Positions 1 to 10,305 of a DNA stretch of 64,000 nucleotides are shown here, piece after piece (the stretch's first letter is position 1; each line of letters starts with the position of its first letter). This DNA comes from Mauremys mutica (lineage: Eukaryota; Chordata; Testudines; Geoemydidae). Under the pieces are notes generated by a model. It saw nothing but the letters and a program-made list of their open reading frames with translations. It did not search any database and was not told where the DNA came from. Both the position numbers and the translations under genes were made by a program. The stretch covers positions 20,543,225-20,607,224 of the forward strand of contig NC_059073.1 in assembly GCF_020497125.1 (NCBI RefSeq). Reading direction: 5' to 3'.

Positions 1-1020
1 CTCCTGTAATAGGCCCATAACCTCCGGCTGAGTTAGTGAAGTCATCAACCCTTGATTTAAAGACTTCAAGTTACAGAGAATCCACCATTTACTCTAGTTC
101 AAACCAGCCTGTGACACATGCCTCACGTTGCAGAGGAAGGCAAAATTTAAACCCCAGGGTCTCTGCCAATCTAACCTGGGGGGAAAATTCATTCCCAACC
201 CCAAATAGGGTGATCAGTTAGACCCTGAGCATATTGGAAAGACCCACCAGCCAAACACCTGGGAAAGAATTCACTGTAGTAACTCAGAGCCCTCCCCATC
301 TAGTGTCCCATCTGTGATCACTGGGGATATTTGCTACTAGCAGTCATGGACGGGCCATATGCCACTGTAGTCAGTTTCATCATAACATCCTCTCCTTAAG
401 TTTATCAAGCTCAGTCTTGAAACCATTTAGATTTTTTCCCCCTACTGCTGTCCTTGGGAGGCTGTTCCAGAACATAGCTTGTCTGATGATTAGAAATCTT
501 CATCTAATTTTAAGCCTAAACGTGTTTATGGCCAGTTTATAGCTATTTGTTCTTGTGCCAACATTGGCATTTAACTTAAATACTGCTCTCCCTCTCTCAT
601 ATTTTTCCATCTGATATATTTATAGAGAGCCTTTGTTTTGTTAGGCTAAATAAGACACACTCCTTAAGTCTCCTCTTGTAAGGTAGGTTCTCCATTCCTC
701 TAATCATCCTAGTAGTCCATCTTTGTACTTGTTCCAGTTAGAATTCATCTTTCTTAGACATGGGAGACCAGAATCGCATACATTAATCTAGGTGAGGCCT
801 AACCAGTCCCTTGTATAATGGTAATAACACTCCATTGTTGATTCCAACTGATAAATCCCCATCTTATGGCAAGAATTCTTGTTGTTAGTCCCTAAGTGCA
901 TGACTTTGCACTATTAAATTTCATCCTATTACTCCAGTTTTCAAGGTCATCCAGATTTTCTTGTATGATATTCTGGTCCTCCTCCGTATTGACAATACCT
1001 CCAAGTAGTCTACCCTCACA
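1..1020 (-). mobile_element. CR1 LINE, 3' portion (decayed)
   Basis: Read on the minus strand, this is the end of CR1 ORF2 and its 3' UTR. About 660-840 encodes the post-RT stretch that in other copies here reads like a CR1 'HLEY.. W.P...KD..LE.VQ' block, followed by an 'RMIRGMENLPY' type segment and 'LFSLTKQRL'. The 3' UTR toward position 1 matches the copies at 26335-26567 and 31937-32216, including the 'cttcctctgca' and 'accctggggt' blocks. About 900-1020 corresponds to the part just after the FADD motif. There is no open frame longer than a few dozen codons, so it is dead. The true 3' end lies left of the window. Confidence 0.8.
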
Positions 1021-2043
1021 GTTTTCCAGTCCAGCCTGCATCTGAAAGTCTTGAGTTTTCCCTTCAGCCTCCTCTCAGCTTCCCTCCATCATCTTCTCAA
1101 ATCCCCATTGAAACTCAAACATAAGTTCTAGCTGCATCTCCAAACCTCAGGTCTTCTCTTCTATCACATCTATCAGGCAGCACTTCATACAAATGGAGCA
1201 TCTTTCAGGTACCTACTCCAGGATAATGTACATCCCGCAGCATCCTCAGTCATCTTCATTGTTTCTTTCATTCCTTAGTCACTACCACTGCTACCGCTGT
1301 GGCTCTAATAGCCTTCCTTCCTATGTAACTATTAAGAAACACACACACAAAACAAAAACAGAACACCAAACACTCTCTCACCCAGATTCCCCGTACAAAC
1401 TCCCACTTGAACTCTCATTTCTAGTTCTGTTGGCTGGCTCCTGTGCCATTGACTGGCTGCTTGGCTGCCTTTATAGGAGTCTGATCAGTGAATTCCCACC
1501 CCCAATCAGGACGTGATCAAAGGCTCTGCTTCTGTCACAACACGCTGCCCCCCTACCATCCTCTACAAACCAGCAAACAAACACTCTCAAGAACTCACAC
1601 TGCCCCTATGGAACCAGGGCTTAACGCCCCTGTTTTCAGCTCTCTTTGCTGGCTCCTGTACCATTTTGACAGTCTGTAAAGAGGCCACGTACTTCTTAGC
1701 ATATGCACAACATGCCTCAGGTGGTACGTGCCCAGGATTCATCACCGAATTTGGTCCACTGGTTGGATCATTAGCTTCACTGGGGTTGGGTACTGCCGGG
1801 GAGCACAACATGAATGCTGATCCAGGCCTCCCGAGATGGAGAATTAAGCCTGACCTGCCCTTCTTACCTCTGGATATAGATCTCTGTGCCAGGATTGAGA
1901 CATCTTCATGAGGAGAGGGGAAGCTTGCCCTGCTGCTATCCATATTTGCCGCAAGATAAGCAGAGGACTCTTTTCTCCAGAGCTGCCAATCAGGCACCTT
2001 TCACCAGCACTAAAAATCACTTTTAAAAGCAAGCTATGGATGT
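1021..2043. other. Unassigned sequence with a possible degenerate tandem duplication
   Basis: I see no gene. Two segments, about 1371-1470 and 1577-1690, look alike: both begin with an 'acactctc' block and carry 'gctggctcctgt.ccatt', about 206-217 bp apart. This suggests an old tandem duplication inside an unrecognised repeat. The overlapping ORFs of up to 136 codons here are on both strands and show no domain. Confidence 0.3.
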
Positions 2044-2206
2044 CAGGGCCGGCTCCAGGGGTTTTTCCGCCCCAAGCAGTGATCGTGATCTGCGGCAATT
2101 CAGCAGGAGGTCCTTCGCTCGAGCAGGAGTGAGGGACCCTCTGCCGAATTGCCGCCAAATAGCTGGACGTGCCGCCCCTCTCCGGAGTGGCCGCCCCAAG
2201 CATCTG
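2044..2206. mobile_element. Short non-autonomous hAT element
   Basis: It starts CAGGGCCGGCTCCAGG and ends ...CCAAGCATCTG. It is flanked by near-identical 8-bp direct repeats, atggatgt (2036-2043) and atggaagt (2207-2214), as expected for hAT transposition. The same GGGCCGGCTCCAGG terminus recurs at 17276, 35357, 48146 and 63706, so this is one family. The element is GC-rich and non-coding. Confidence 0.75.
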
Positions 2207-2459
2207 ATGGAAGTGAATGTAAAAATGTGAAAAATTCACACTAAGCAAAGAGGCAGGAAACAGCCTTTCTGGAAACACCAAATCTCAGTTCCCATGTATG
2301 CAGCAGTAGAATTAGTAAATAGAGTAGCTTGAAATGTAGAGCAATGTCCAGGGGACTGGAATAGAATTACTGTGCCAAGAGAAAATACTCTATGGTTGTG
2401 TATGCGTAGGTATGCCTAGCTGTTCCCTCTTTTACCATAGCTTAACTTCCTCACCCTCC
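2207..2459. other. Unassigned sequence
   Basis: Short AT-rich spacer between the hAT insertion and the LTR. No gene or repeat recognised. Confidence 0.3.
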
Positions 2460-2760
2460 TGCTATTGGGCTGTCCTTATCCCATAGGTTAGTCTATTAGT
2501 TAAGTTAAACTCATTAATATATATGTCCGTTAGGTTACTATGCTTACCTGTAGTTAGGCTGTTAGAGGCTTTCCTTCACCCTCCCACTTCCCTGGCTCTT
2601 GTCATGTAGACAGCAAGCAGCAAAAGACCAGAAGTCCAAAGTGCAACCAATTCAATGTTTATTGGGGTTAGTTTCCAAGCAAGCATATTCCGAAGCCCTT
2701 CACGCCAGTCGGGCTTATCTCTATGTGCTGATACAGTGTGTTCCCCAGTGTTCCATTCCC

Positions 2761-2819
2761 AACTCCGACACCGCAGAGCGTTTACCCCGCATCCCTTTGC
2801 CAGCTCTGACACCGCAGAG
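2761..2819 (-). repeat. Left part of 42-bp minisatellite
   Basis: About 1.4 units of the repeat seen in full at 5625-5959: a partial unit, then 2776-2816, then the first three bases (gag) of the next unit. At that point the CR1 begins. The unit core is 'tttaccccgcatccc' and 'gctctgacaccgcagag'. Confidence 0.85.
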
Positions 2820-2821
2820 GA

Positions 2822-3802
2822 GTGGCACTATATGTTAAAGAAAGTGTAGATTCAAATGAAGTAAAAATCTTAAGCGAATCCACAGGTTCCATAGAGTCTC
2901 TATGGATAGAAATTTCATGCTCTAGTAAAAATATAACAGTAGGGATCTATTATCGACCACCTGACCAGGACAGTAATAGTGATGATGAAATGCTAAGGGA
3001 AATTAGAGAGGCTATCAAAATTAAGAACCCAATAATAGTGGGGGATTTCAATTATCCCCATATTGACTGGGAACATTTCACTTCAGGACAAAATGCAGAG
3101 ATAAAATTTCTCGATACTTTAAATGACTGCTTCATGGAGCAGCTGGTACGGGAACCCACAAGGGGAGAGGCGACTCTAGATTTAATCCTGAGTGGAGCGC
3201 AGGAGCTGGTCCAAGTGGTAACTGTAGCAGGACCGCTTGGAAATAGTGACCATAATACAATAGCATTCAACATCCCTGTGGTGGGAAGAACATCTCAACT
3301 GCCCAACACTGTGGCCTTTAATTTCAAAAGGGGGAACTATACAAAAATGAGGGGGTTAGTTAGACAAAAGTTAAAAGGTACAGTGACTAAAGTGAAATCC
3401 CTGCAAGTTGCGTGGGCCCTTTTTAAAGACACCATAATAGAGGCCCAACTTCAATGTATACCCCAAATTAAGAAAAACAGTAAAAGAACTAAAAAAGAGC
3501 CACCGTGGCTTAACAACCATGTAAAAGAAGCAGTGAGAGATAAAAAGACTTCCTTTAAAAAGTGGAAGTCAAATCCTAGTGAGGCAAATAGAAAGGAGCA
3601 CAAACACTGCCAACTTAAGTGCAAGAGTGTAATAAGAAAAGCCAAAGAGGAGTTTGAAGAACGGCTAGCCAAAAACTCCAAAGGTAATAACAAAATGTTT
3701 TTTAAGTACATCAGAAGCAGAAAGCCTGCTCAACAACCAGTGGGGCCCCTTGACGATCAAAAGGAGTGCTTAAAGATGATAAAGTCATTGCGGAGAAACT
3801 AA
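2822..3802 (+). pseudogene. CR1 ORF2, endonuclease domain (C-terminal part) and linker
   Basis: 326 codons, open but without the domain's N-terminal part because the element is 5'-truncated. The first ATG is just an internal Met in the CR1 'GVALYV' strand. Visible motifs of the APE-type endonuclease are YYRPP (residues 43-47), GDFN (74-77) and the SDH of the active site (142-144). These residues nick target DNA to prime reverse transcription. After about residue 170 comes the basic linker leading to the RT. The frame ends at 3802, where the next ORF has already begun in another frame at 3766, so a one-base frameshift near 3760 separates the endonuclease from the RT. Confidence 0.85.
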
Positions 3803-5283
3803 ATGGATTCTTTGCTTCAGTCTTCACGGCTGAGGATGTTAGGGAGATTCCCAAACCTGAGCTGGCTTTTGTAGGTGACAAATCTGAGGAACTGTCACAG
3901 ATTGAAGTGTCACTAGAGGAGGTTTTGGAATTAATTGATAAACTCAACATTAACAAGTCACCGGGACCAGATGGCATTCACCCAAGAGTTCTGAAAGAAC
4001 TCAAATGTGAAGTTGCAGAACTATTAACTAAGGTTTGTAACCTGTCCTTTAAATCGGCTTCGGTACCCAATGACTGGAAGTTAGCTAATGTAACGCCAAT
4101 ATTTAAAAAGGGCTCTAGGGGTGATCCCAGCAATTACAGACCGGTAAGTCTAACGTCGGTACCGGGCAAATTAGTTGAAACAATAGTAAAGAATAAAATT
4201 GTCAGACACATAGAAAAACATAAACTCTTGAGCAATAGTCAACATGGTTTCTGTAAAGGGAAATCGTGTCTTACTAATCTATTAGAGTTCTTTGAAGGGG
4301 TCAACAAACATGTGGACAAGGGGGATCCGGTGGACATAGTGTACTTAGATTTCCAGAAAGCCTTTGACAAGGTCCCTCACCAAAGGCTCTTACGTAAATT
4401 AAGCTGTCATGGGATAAAAGGAAAGGTCCTTTCATGGATTGAGAACTGGTTAAAGGACAGGGAACAAAGGGTAGGAATTAATGGTAAATTCTCAGAATGG
4501 AGAGGGGTAACTAGTGGTGTTCCCCAAGGGTCAGTCCTAGGACCAATCCTATTCAATTTATTCATAAATGATCTGGAGAAAGGGGTAAACAGTGAGGTGG
4601 CAAAGTTTGCAGATGATACTAAACTACTCAAGATAGTTAAGACCAAAGCAGATTGTGAAGAACTTCAAAAAGATCTCACAAAACTAAGTGATTGGGCAAC
4701 AAAATGGCAAATGAAATTTAATGTGGATAGATGTAAAGTAATGCACATTGGAAAAAATAACCCCAACTATACATACAACATGATGGGGGCTAATTTAGCT
4801 ACAACGAGTCAGGAAAAAGATCTTGGAGTTATCGTGGATAGTTCTCTGAAGATGTCCACGCAGTGTGCAGAGGCGGTCAAAAAAGCAAACAGGATGTTAG
4901 GAATCATTAAAAAGGGGATAGAGAATAAGACTGAGAATATATTATTGCCCTTATATAAATCCATGGTACGCCCACATCTCGAATACTGTGTACAGATGTG
5001 GTCTCCTCACCTCAAAAAAGATATTCTAGCACTAGAAAAGGTTCAGACAAGAGCAACTAAAATGATTAGGGGTTTAGAGAGGGTCCCATACGAGGAAAGA
5101 TTAAAGAGGCTAGGACTCTTCAGCTTGGAAAAGAGAAGACTAAGGGGGGACATGATAGAGGTATATAAAATCATGAGTGATGTTGAGAAAGTGGATAAGG
5201 AAAAGTTATTTACTTATTCCCATAATACAAGAACTAGGGGTCACCAAATGAAATTAATAGGCAGCAGGTTTAAAACAAATTAA
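3766..5283 (+). pseudogene. CR1 ORF2, reverse transcriptase domain
   Basis: 505 codons. Motifs in order: NYRPVSLTS (residues 123-131), NSQHGF.KGKSC (157-168), motif A YLDFQKAFD with the first catalytic Asp at 195, [11 protein letters not shown] (250-260), and the catalytic FADD box (281-284). After the RT come the usual CR1 C-terminal blocks HLEYC..W and RRLRGDMIE. It would copy CR1 RNA at nicked chromosomal DNA. The frame closes at a TAA at 5281-5283, yet CR1-like sequence (FFTQ..., LWNSLP) continues in the same frame for another 46 or so codons to a TAG near 5419. The TAA therefore looks like a nonsense change. Combined with the upstream frameshift the copy is dead, although the RT core is well preserved. 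Confidence 0.9.
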
Positions 5284-5624
5284 AGGAAGTTCTTCTTCAC
5301 GCAGCGCACAGTCAACTTGTGGAACTCCTTACCTGAGGAGGTTGTGAAGGCTAGGACTATAACAGCGTTTAAAAGGGGACTGGATAAATTCATGGTGGCT
5401 AAGTCCATAAATGGCTATTAGCCAGGATGGGTAAGAATGGTGTCCCTAGCCTCTGTTCGTCAGAGGATGGAGATGGATGGCAGGAGAGAGATCACTTGAT
5501 CATTGCCTGTTAGGTTCACTCCCTCAGGGGCACCTGGCATTGGCCACTGTTGGTAGACAGATACTGGGCTAGATGGACCTTTGGTCTGACCCGGTACGGC
5601 CTTTCTTATGTTCTTATGTTCTTA

Positions 5625-5959
5625 GAGCCTTTACCCCGCATCCCCCTTCCCGGCTCCGACGCCGCAGAGCGTTTACCCCACGTCCCCTTTCCTGGCTCTG
5701 ACACCGCAGAGTCTTTACCCCATGTCCCCCTTCCCAGCTCTGACGCCACAGAGCGTTTACCCCGCGTCTCCCTTCCCGGGTCCGACGCCACAGAGCCTTT
5801 ACCCCGCGTCCTCCTTCCCGGCTCCGATGCCGCAGAGCCTTTACCCCGCGTCCCCCGTCCCGGCTCCGACGCCACAGAGTCTTTACCCCGCATCCCCTTC
5901 CCAGCTCTGACGCTGCAGAGCCTTTACCCCACGTCCTCCTTCCCGGCTCCGATGCCGCA
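5625..5959 (-). repeat. 42-bp minisatellite (8 units) inside the LTR
   Basis: Units start at 5625, 5667, 5709, 5751, 5793, 5835, 5877 and 5918; seven are 42 bp and one (5877-5917) is 41 bp. Each starts 'gagc.tttaccccgc' and ends 'ctccgacgccgca' with point differences. Because 42 is a multiple of three, frames on both strands stay open (for example 5550-6125 plus), giving a 14-residue periodic peptide. I read those frames as a consequence of the period, not as genes. Counting the left part, at least nine units existed before the CR1 insertion. Confidence 0.95.
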
Positions 5960-6435
5960 GAGCCTTGCCTGTGTCCCTGTTCCCCATTCCCTATTCCCTG
6001 TTCCCATTCGCCCCCATTTAGCAAACATAATTCCAATTTCCTTTCCCCCGCACTTCCTGTTTGACCCCAGTTTATATAGTAATATTCTCAGCTATACTTT
6101 ACCCAATCATTTTACTGAAATTTAACTAACCCTTCCGAACATATTCTCTAACCAATTGTATCCCACTACCCTAATTAACTTACACCTAGCAAAATTAATT
6201 ATAGAGCAGACAGAAACAAACAGAGAACCAGACAGATTGACAATAGAAAAGTGAGGCCATAAAGATGAAACATACAGAAACGAGAAGTTCACAACCGCAA
6301 CCATTGATAAGTGATGTCTTGCCAGACAGGACACTATCAGACTAAATTTTCTTTAACCACCCTAAGATCTGTTTCTTTATCTGGTGGTGATGGGTGCTAT
6401 CAGGACAGGATCATCTTCCTAACAGCCCAATAGCA

Positions 6436-7078
6436 CCTTATTTCAGTGTGACGGGTTTGGGATATGAGGATGTGACCGTACGTTTCCCAGCTTATGGCTG
6501 CCCTTGCTGCTTAGCCAAAGGCCTTAGCCTAAGAACCAGGCCTCAGCCTGCCACAGTGAGAGAAGGCCCAGACGCAGGCAGACTGTGATTTTGATTCTTT
6601 GTTTTATACCCCTGTAACTAGCTAAGTGATAAAAATACACCTAAGTTCTTAAGGCCTTAAGGCCTTTACAGGCAGGCCTGAATAGCTATATTCTAACACT
6701 GGCATCTGCTGTTGTGTCCCTCCAAAATATTCTGAAGTAGTACAAACTGCCTTCGGGCAGTTACTGCCATCCGTTCGCAACACTTGTGCTTATTGAAAAA
6801 CAATAAACAAAGTCTTATGCCATCTTGTGACTCAAGATCACAGTTCAGTTACTTACTCATCCTAACTTATTGAGCAGCTACTCCTACTCACGCTATAAGG
6901 CCTTATGCTAACTGCATAAGCTATTCTTATAGATATAGGCCTATAGATCTTGCGTTTCTGCTACCAATTCCTTACCCCTTCCTCCGATAATTACTGCTAT
7001 AATTGCTCTATGGGCTACACTATGTTAATGTGAACTAGGTTCCTTTTAGTTCATGCTAGCAGGGTCTACATGAGAGTT
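6436..7078 (+). other. Possible further LTR/retrovirus-derived sequence
   Basis: No gene. A TGTGACGGG block at about 6447, a TTTTATACC (about 6602-6610) and an AACAATAAACAAAG (about 6799-6812) occur in the promoter-to-poly(A) order expected in a plus-strand LTR. I cannot find matching ends or a TSD, so this is only a suggestion. Confidence 0.35.
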
Positions 7079-7365
7079 AGGGTACGTCTACACTGCAATG
7101 AGCTATCCGCAACTGGGCCATGCCAGCTGACACGGGTTCATGGGGCTTGGGCTAAGTGGCTGTTTAATTGCAGTGTAGACATCTGGCCTTGGGCTGGAGC
7201 CCAGATGCCAGGATCCTGTAAGGTGAAAGGATCGCATAGTTCAGGCTGCAGCCCAGGCCTAAATATCTACACCCCATTAAACAGCCCCGTAGCTCGAGCT
7301 TCGCGAGTCTGAGTCAGCTGGCACGGGCCAGCCGTAGGTTTTTAATTACAGTGTAGACTTACCCT
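7079..7365. mobile_element. Foldback (palindromic) DNA element, TGTCTACAC family
   Basis: It begins AGGGTACGTCTACACTGCAAT and ends with the complement of AGGGTAAGTCTACACTGTAAT. Internal blocks also pair: GGCTGTTTAATTG (about 7160) with its complement near 7275, and CAGCTGACACGGG with its complement near 7315. The whole 287 bp would fold into one long hairpin centred near 7215-7235. Non-coding. Flanking tta/ttg suggests a 3-bp TSD, not proven. Confidence 0.75.
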
Positions 7366-8054
7366 TGGAGTGAAACATTTTAGTGTGCATTGCTACTCTC
7401 ACCCCCATACTCCGCACTGGGCAGACAAGCCCTGAGATAGTTAAACTAATTTCACATTGAATGCGGCGTTTGGGGCACTCGGGAACCAAGTCTTGGCAGG
7501 TTTAAACAGTGCTTTAAAAAACAGCTGTCTTTTTCCTTAGACACTAGTTTTCCTACCAACATGGATGGATCAGTGTTTCCTGTGGTTCACTTGGCATTTC
7601 ATCCTTGCTAAACACATAAGTCCCTGATGAACGAGTTTTCTCCTTCTCATTGTCAATGCTGCCAACCCCTGGAGTGACAATTTCCAGCCTGAGGAAGGTG
7701 TTAACTAGACAACAGGAATCCATGCTGAAGATGTGAGGATCACAGCATTTTTAATATGGTGCTTCTCGGCATAGGCATGGGTGTCTTTTTTTGTTAGTCC
7801 TTCCAAAATCCCCCTTAGCGTAGCTATATTCCCGAGCAGAATTCTTTGCTAATGAAGTCTGAGCTCTGTGTCACATAGATAAAGTGCTGGCTAAATTTGT
7901 TCAGTCTCATGGAATAATATGCTAGTGAGGACATTCCACCTGTGACTTTCACAGGTAAAAAATCCCAGCCTGGGGTTACTTGTCTATGTTAGATGGATCC
8001 TATTTATTCCACCGATTACACTGCTTGTGACTTGTGCAAATGTGATGGCCTAAG
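7366..8054. other. Unassigned sequence
   Basis: About 0.7 kb of mixed composition. I recognise no gene, RNA or repeat. ORFs are short and featureless. Confidence 0.3.
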
Positions 8055-8959
8055 CAGTGGTCTCCAACTTTTTTACACCCAAGATCACTTTTTGAATTTA
8101 AGGGCAAGCAAGGATCTACCCCGCCCCTTCCTCGAGGCTCCGCCCTTTCCCCAAAGCCCCACCCCACTCACTCCACCCACCCCCCGTCACTCGTTCTCCC
8201 CCACCCTCACTCACTTTCACTGGGCTGGGACAGGGGGTTGGGGTTCAGGAGGGGGTGCGGGCTCTAGGGTGGGGCCGAGGGGTTTGCAGTGTGTGGTGGG
8301 GCTCTGGGCTGAGCCTGGGTCAGGGGATTGGGGTGCAGGAGGGGGTGAGAGGTGCAAGCTCTTGGAGGGAGTTTGGGTGCAGGAGTGGGCTCAGGTCTGG
8401 GGCAGAGTGTTGGGGCCCAGGAGTGGGTGGGGGTGCTGGCTCTGGGGGGTCAGGGCTGGGGGGCTTGCGGTACAGGAGGGGGTTCACGGTGCAGGAAGGG
8501 GTATGGGGTGCTGGCTCGAGGAGGGGGATCAGGGCTGGTTTGGGGTGCTGACTCTGGGGGGGGGTCAGGGCTCGGGCTTGGAGTGCAGGAGGGGGTTCGG
8601 TGTGCTGGCTCCAGGAGGGGGCTCAGGGCTGGGGGTTAGGGTGCGGCCTCCTGCCGGGCAGCACTTACCTTCAGCAGCTCCTGGTCGGCGACACAGTGTC
8701 ATTGCCGTTAAGGCAGGCTCCCTGCCTGCCCTGGCCCCACCCCCACAGCTCCCATTGGCCATAGCTCCCCGTTCCTGGCCAATGGGAGCTGCGGGGGCGG
8801 TGCTTGCAGACAGGGCCACGCTGGCTGCTTCTGGGAGCAGCATGGGGCCGGGACAGGCAGGGAGCCTGTCTTAGCAGCAGCCCCACTGGAGATTGGGATC
8901 GACTGGGAGATCCTCTAGGATCAACCAGTCGATCGTGATCGACCAGTTGGTGACCACTG
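8055..8959. mobile_element. GC-rich non-autonomous hAT element with internal minisatellite
   Basis: Ends are CAGTGGTCTCCAAC... and ...GTTGGTGACCACTG. The flanks ggcctaag (8047-8054) and gcctaaag (8960-8967) differ by a single one-base slip, so an 8-bp TSD is likely. The middle (about 8227-8640) is a G-rich degenerate tandem array built on 'caggagggggt' and 'ggctctggggg' units. About 8720-8800 contains inverted 'ctcccattggcc' and 'ggccaatgggag' segments that can pair. The 293-codon plus ORF at 7993-8874 is an artefact of stop-free G-rich DNA. Confidence 0.8.
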
Positions 8960-10293
8960 GCCTAAAGGCTACAAGTGAAACACTAGCTGTTACCTATGCA
9001 CTGTTTTATAGATATACTCTATGACTTGTCAACAGCATTGTAGCTTGTGATCTTACATCCAACCCATAACAACATTTATATCTATCATCAGTGTTTCTTG
9101 TCTGTTGATGCAGGTACTGCTCTTCAGGCTAAAGAAGGAGGGCTCCATCCAGACCAAATACTTAAGTTTTGTACTGGAATGTAGAAATCAAGTCTTTCTC
9201 TGTGTACATATAGGCTTAGTAGTGCTGGATGTTGCTATGCAGGCACATTGTCATGCTATCTTTGGCCCAAGAGGTTAGCCAATATTGGGGGCCTTTCAGA
9301 GTTGTTTCTGGTAGGATGAGAAATAGAGGATGAGAGTCAGGTATTTCTTTGGTGACATCTTTGTGTACCAAAAATGTCCAAAAAGTTCTGTTTCCATGAA
9401 CACAATAGGAACAAACAGCAGCAGGCAGTTTCCTTGCTCAGAAACTCCCAAGTATACCAAAACTACCCAAGCTCTGCTGGCTTCTAACACAAACAGGCTG
9501 CAAAACCGATAGCCTCGCCCCCTGTATTTGCAGTCAGGGAAATCCCTCAGACCACATGGGTTAGCTCTGACTTGCTGTGTGCCCGGGGCAGTGCTTCCAT
9601 TGTCTGTAGCTGTCTCTTCTACACAGTGGGGCTTGATTGCTTCGTCCATTGAGACTGAAGGAGTTTTAGCCACACCCATTGGCTTTAGCTAGGTCTGTGA
9701 TGGTCTTTAGATCAAAGACTAACCCAATGGCAGACTACAATATGTACCACTACAAGTCCGATATGCAAGCAGTGTAGGCAGTGACTAGACATATGCACCC
9801 TCGTAAATACCAGAGGTGAGCTCAAACCCCAGTATAGAGTTGGAGTTGAATTTACCCAAAGTTTAGGCATGTTTGAATCCAGTTTGGGTTTGGATGCATC
9901 TCCCATAACAATACATTGCTTCATATAGCTTCAGAAAGTGTCTTTTAAAAAGATTAACTATTTGTAGGAGTAAGAATAGCACCTGCTAAACCAACACACA
10001 GTGAATTGCAGCATGGTCAGTTATTCCCAGCCTTTGAAGAATCCAGTTTTGATCACTGACTCAGATAGGATATTGAACTAGCTGGACCACTGATCTTACC
10101 CCTCCATGGGTATATATTTACAATGTAAAGTCATTCACCCACTTTAATAAAGGGCAAATTTGGGGCTAAAAGTGTAGTATCTGGCATATTAAAAAAATAT
10201 TTCAGGTCCCTTCTGGTTGATTGACAATCCCATATCTATTGTTGAAAGTTCAAGAAGAGGTGAAAATGTTATGCAACTCACCACTACAGAGAC
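8960..10293. other. Unassigned unique-looking sequence
   Basis: About 1.3 kb, mildly AT-rich. No domain in the 127-codon minus ORF (9296-9679) or others, and no repeat I can name. Confidence 0.3.
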
Positions 10294-10305
10294 ATTTATC
10301 ACAGA

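Larger units (their letters stand above)
2820..5624 (+). mobile_element. CR1 LINE, 5'-truncated, with (TTCTTATG)n tail
   Basis: It begins inside the endonuclease domain of ORF2 and runs to a 3' tail made of TTCTTATG repeats (about 5604-5624). It lies in the middle of a minisatellite, which resumes with 'gagcctttacccc' at 5625; only a 'gag' is shared at both borders, so there is no long TSD, as usual for CR1. The 3' UTR (about 5424-5600) contains the 'actgggctagatggacctttggtctgac' type segment found reversed at 13638-13700, so both belong to the same subfamily. Coding frames are listed separately; a frameshift and a stop make it inactive. Confidence 0.9.
2460..6435 (-). mobile_element. Probable endogenous-retrovirus LTR carrying a minisatellite, interrupted by a CR1
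   Basis: Without the CR1 (2820-5624) this leaves about 1.17 kb. The ends are perfect 14-bp inverted repeats, TGCTATTGGGCTGT (2460-2473) and its complement (6422-6435), giving the TG...CA ends of an LTR. On the minus strand there is a TATATAAAC box near 6070-6080, then the minisatellite, then a CCCCAATAAACATTG polyadenylation-type signal near 2655-2665. That order (promoter, transcript start, poly(A)) fits an LTR. The flanks cctcc and cctta match at only 3 of 5 bases, so the exact borders are uncertain; an inner pair TGTTAG/CTAACA (2560, 6424) is the alternative. No internal retroviral gene is visible, so I take it as a solo LTR. Confidence 0.6.

Noticed and set aside
5625..5959. CRISPR-like array
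   Set aside because: Units are contiguous without spacers and the genome is a vertebrate; it is a minisatellite.
5550..6125. 191-codon ORF with a 14-residue repeat
   Set aside because: Begins in the CR1 3' UTR and crosses into the minisatellite; both strands are open because the unit is 42 bp.
7993..8874. 293-codon ORF (Gly/Trp/Gly-rich)
   Set aside because: Lies in the G-rich minisatellite of a hAT element; repetitive, no domain, and overlaps another open frame (8255-8551).
8055..8959. CpG-island promoter
   Set aside because: GC-richness is explained by the transposon; no gene starts nearby.
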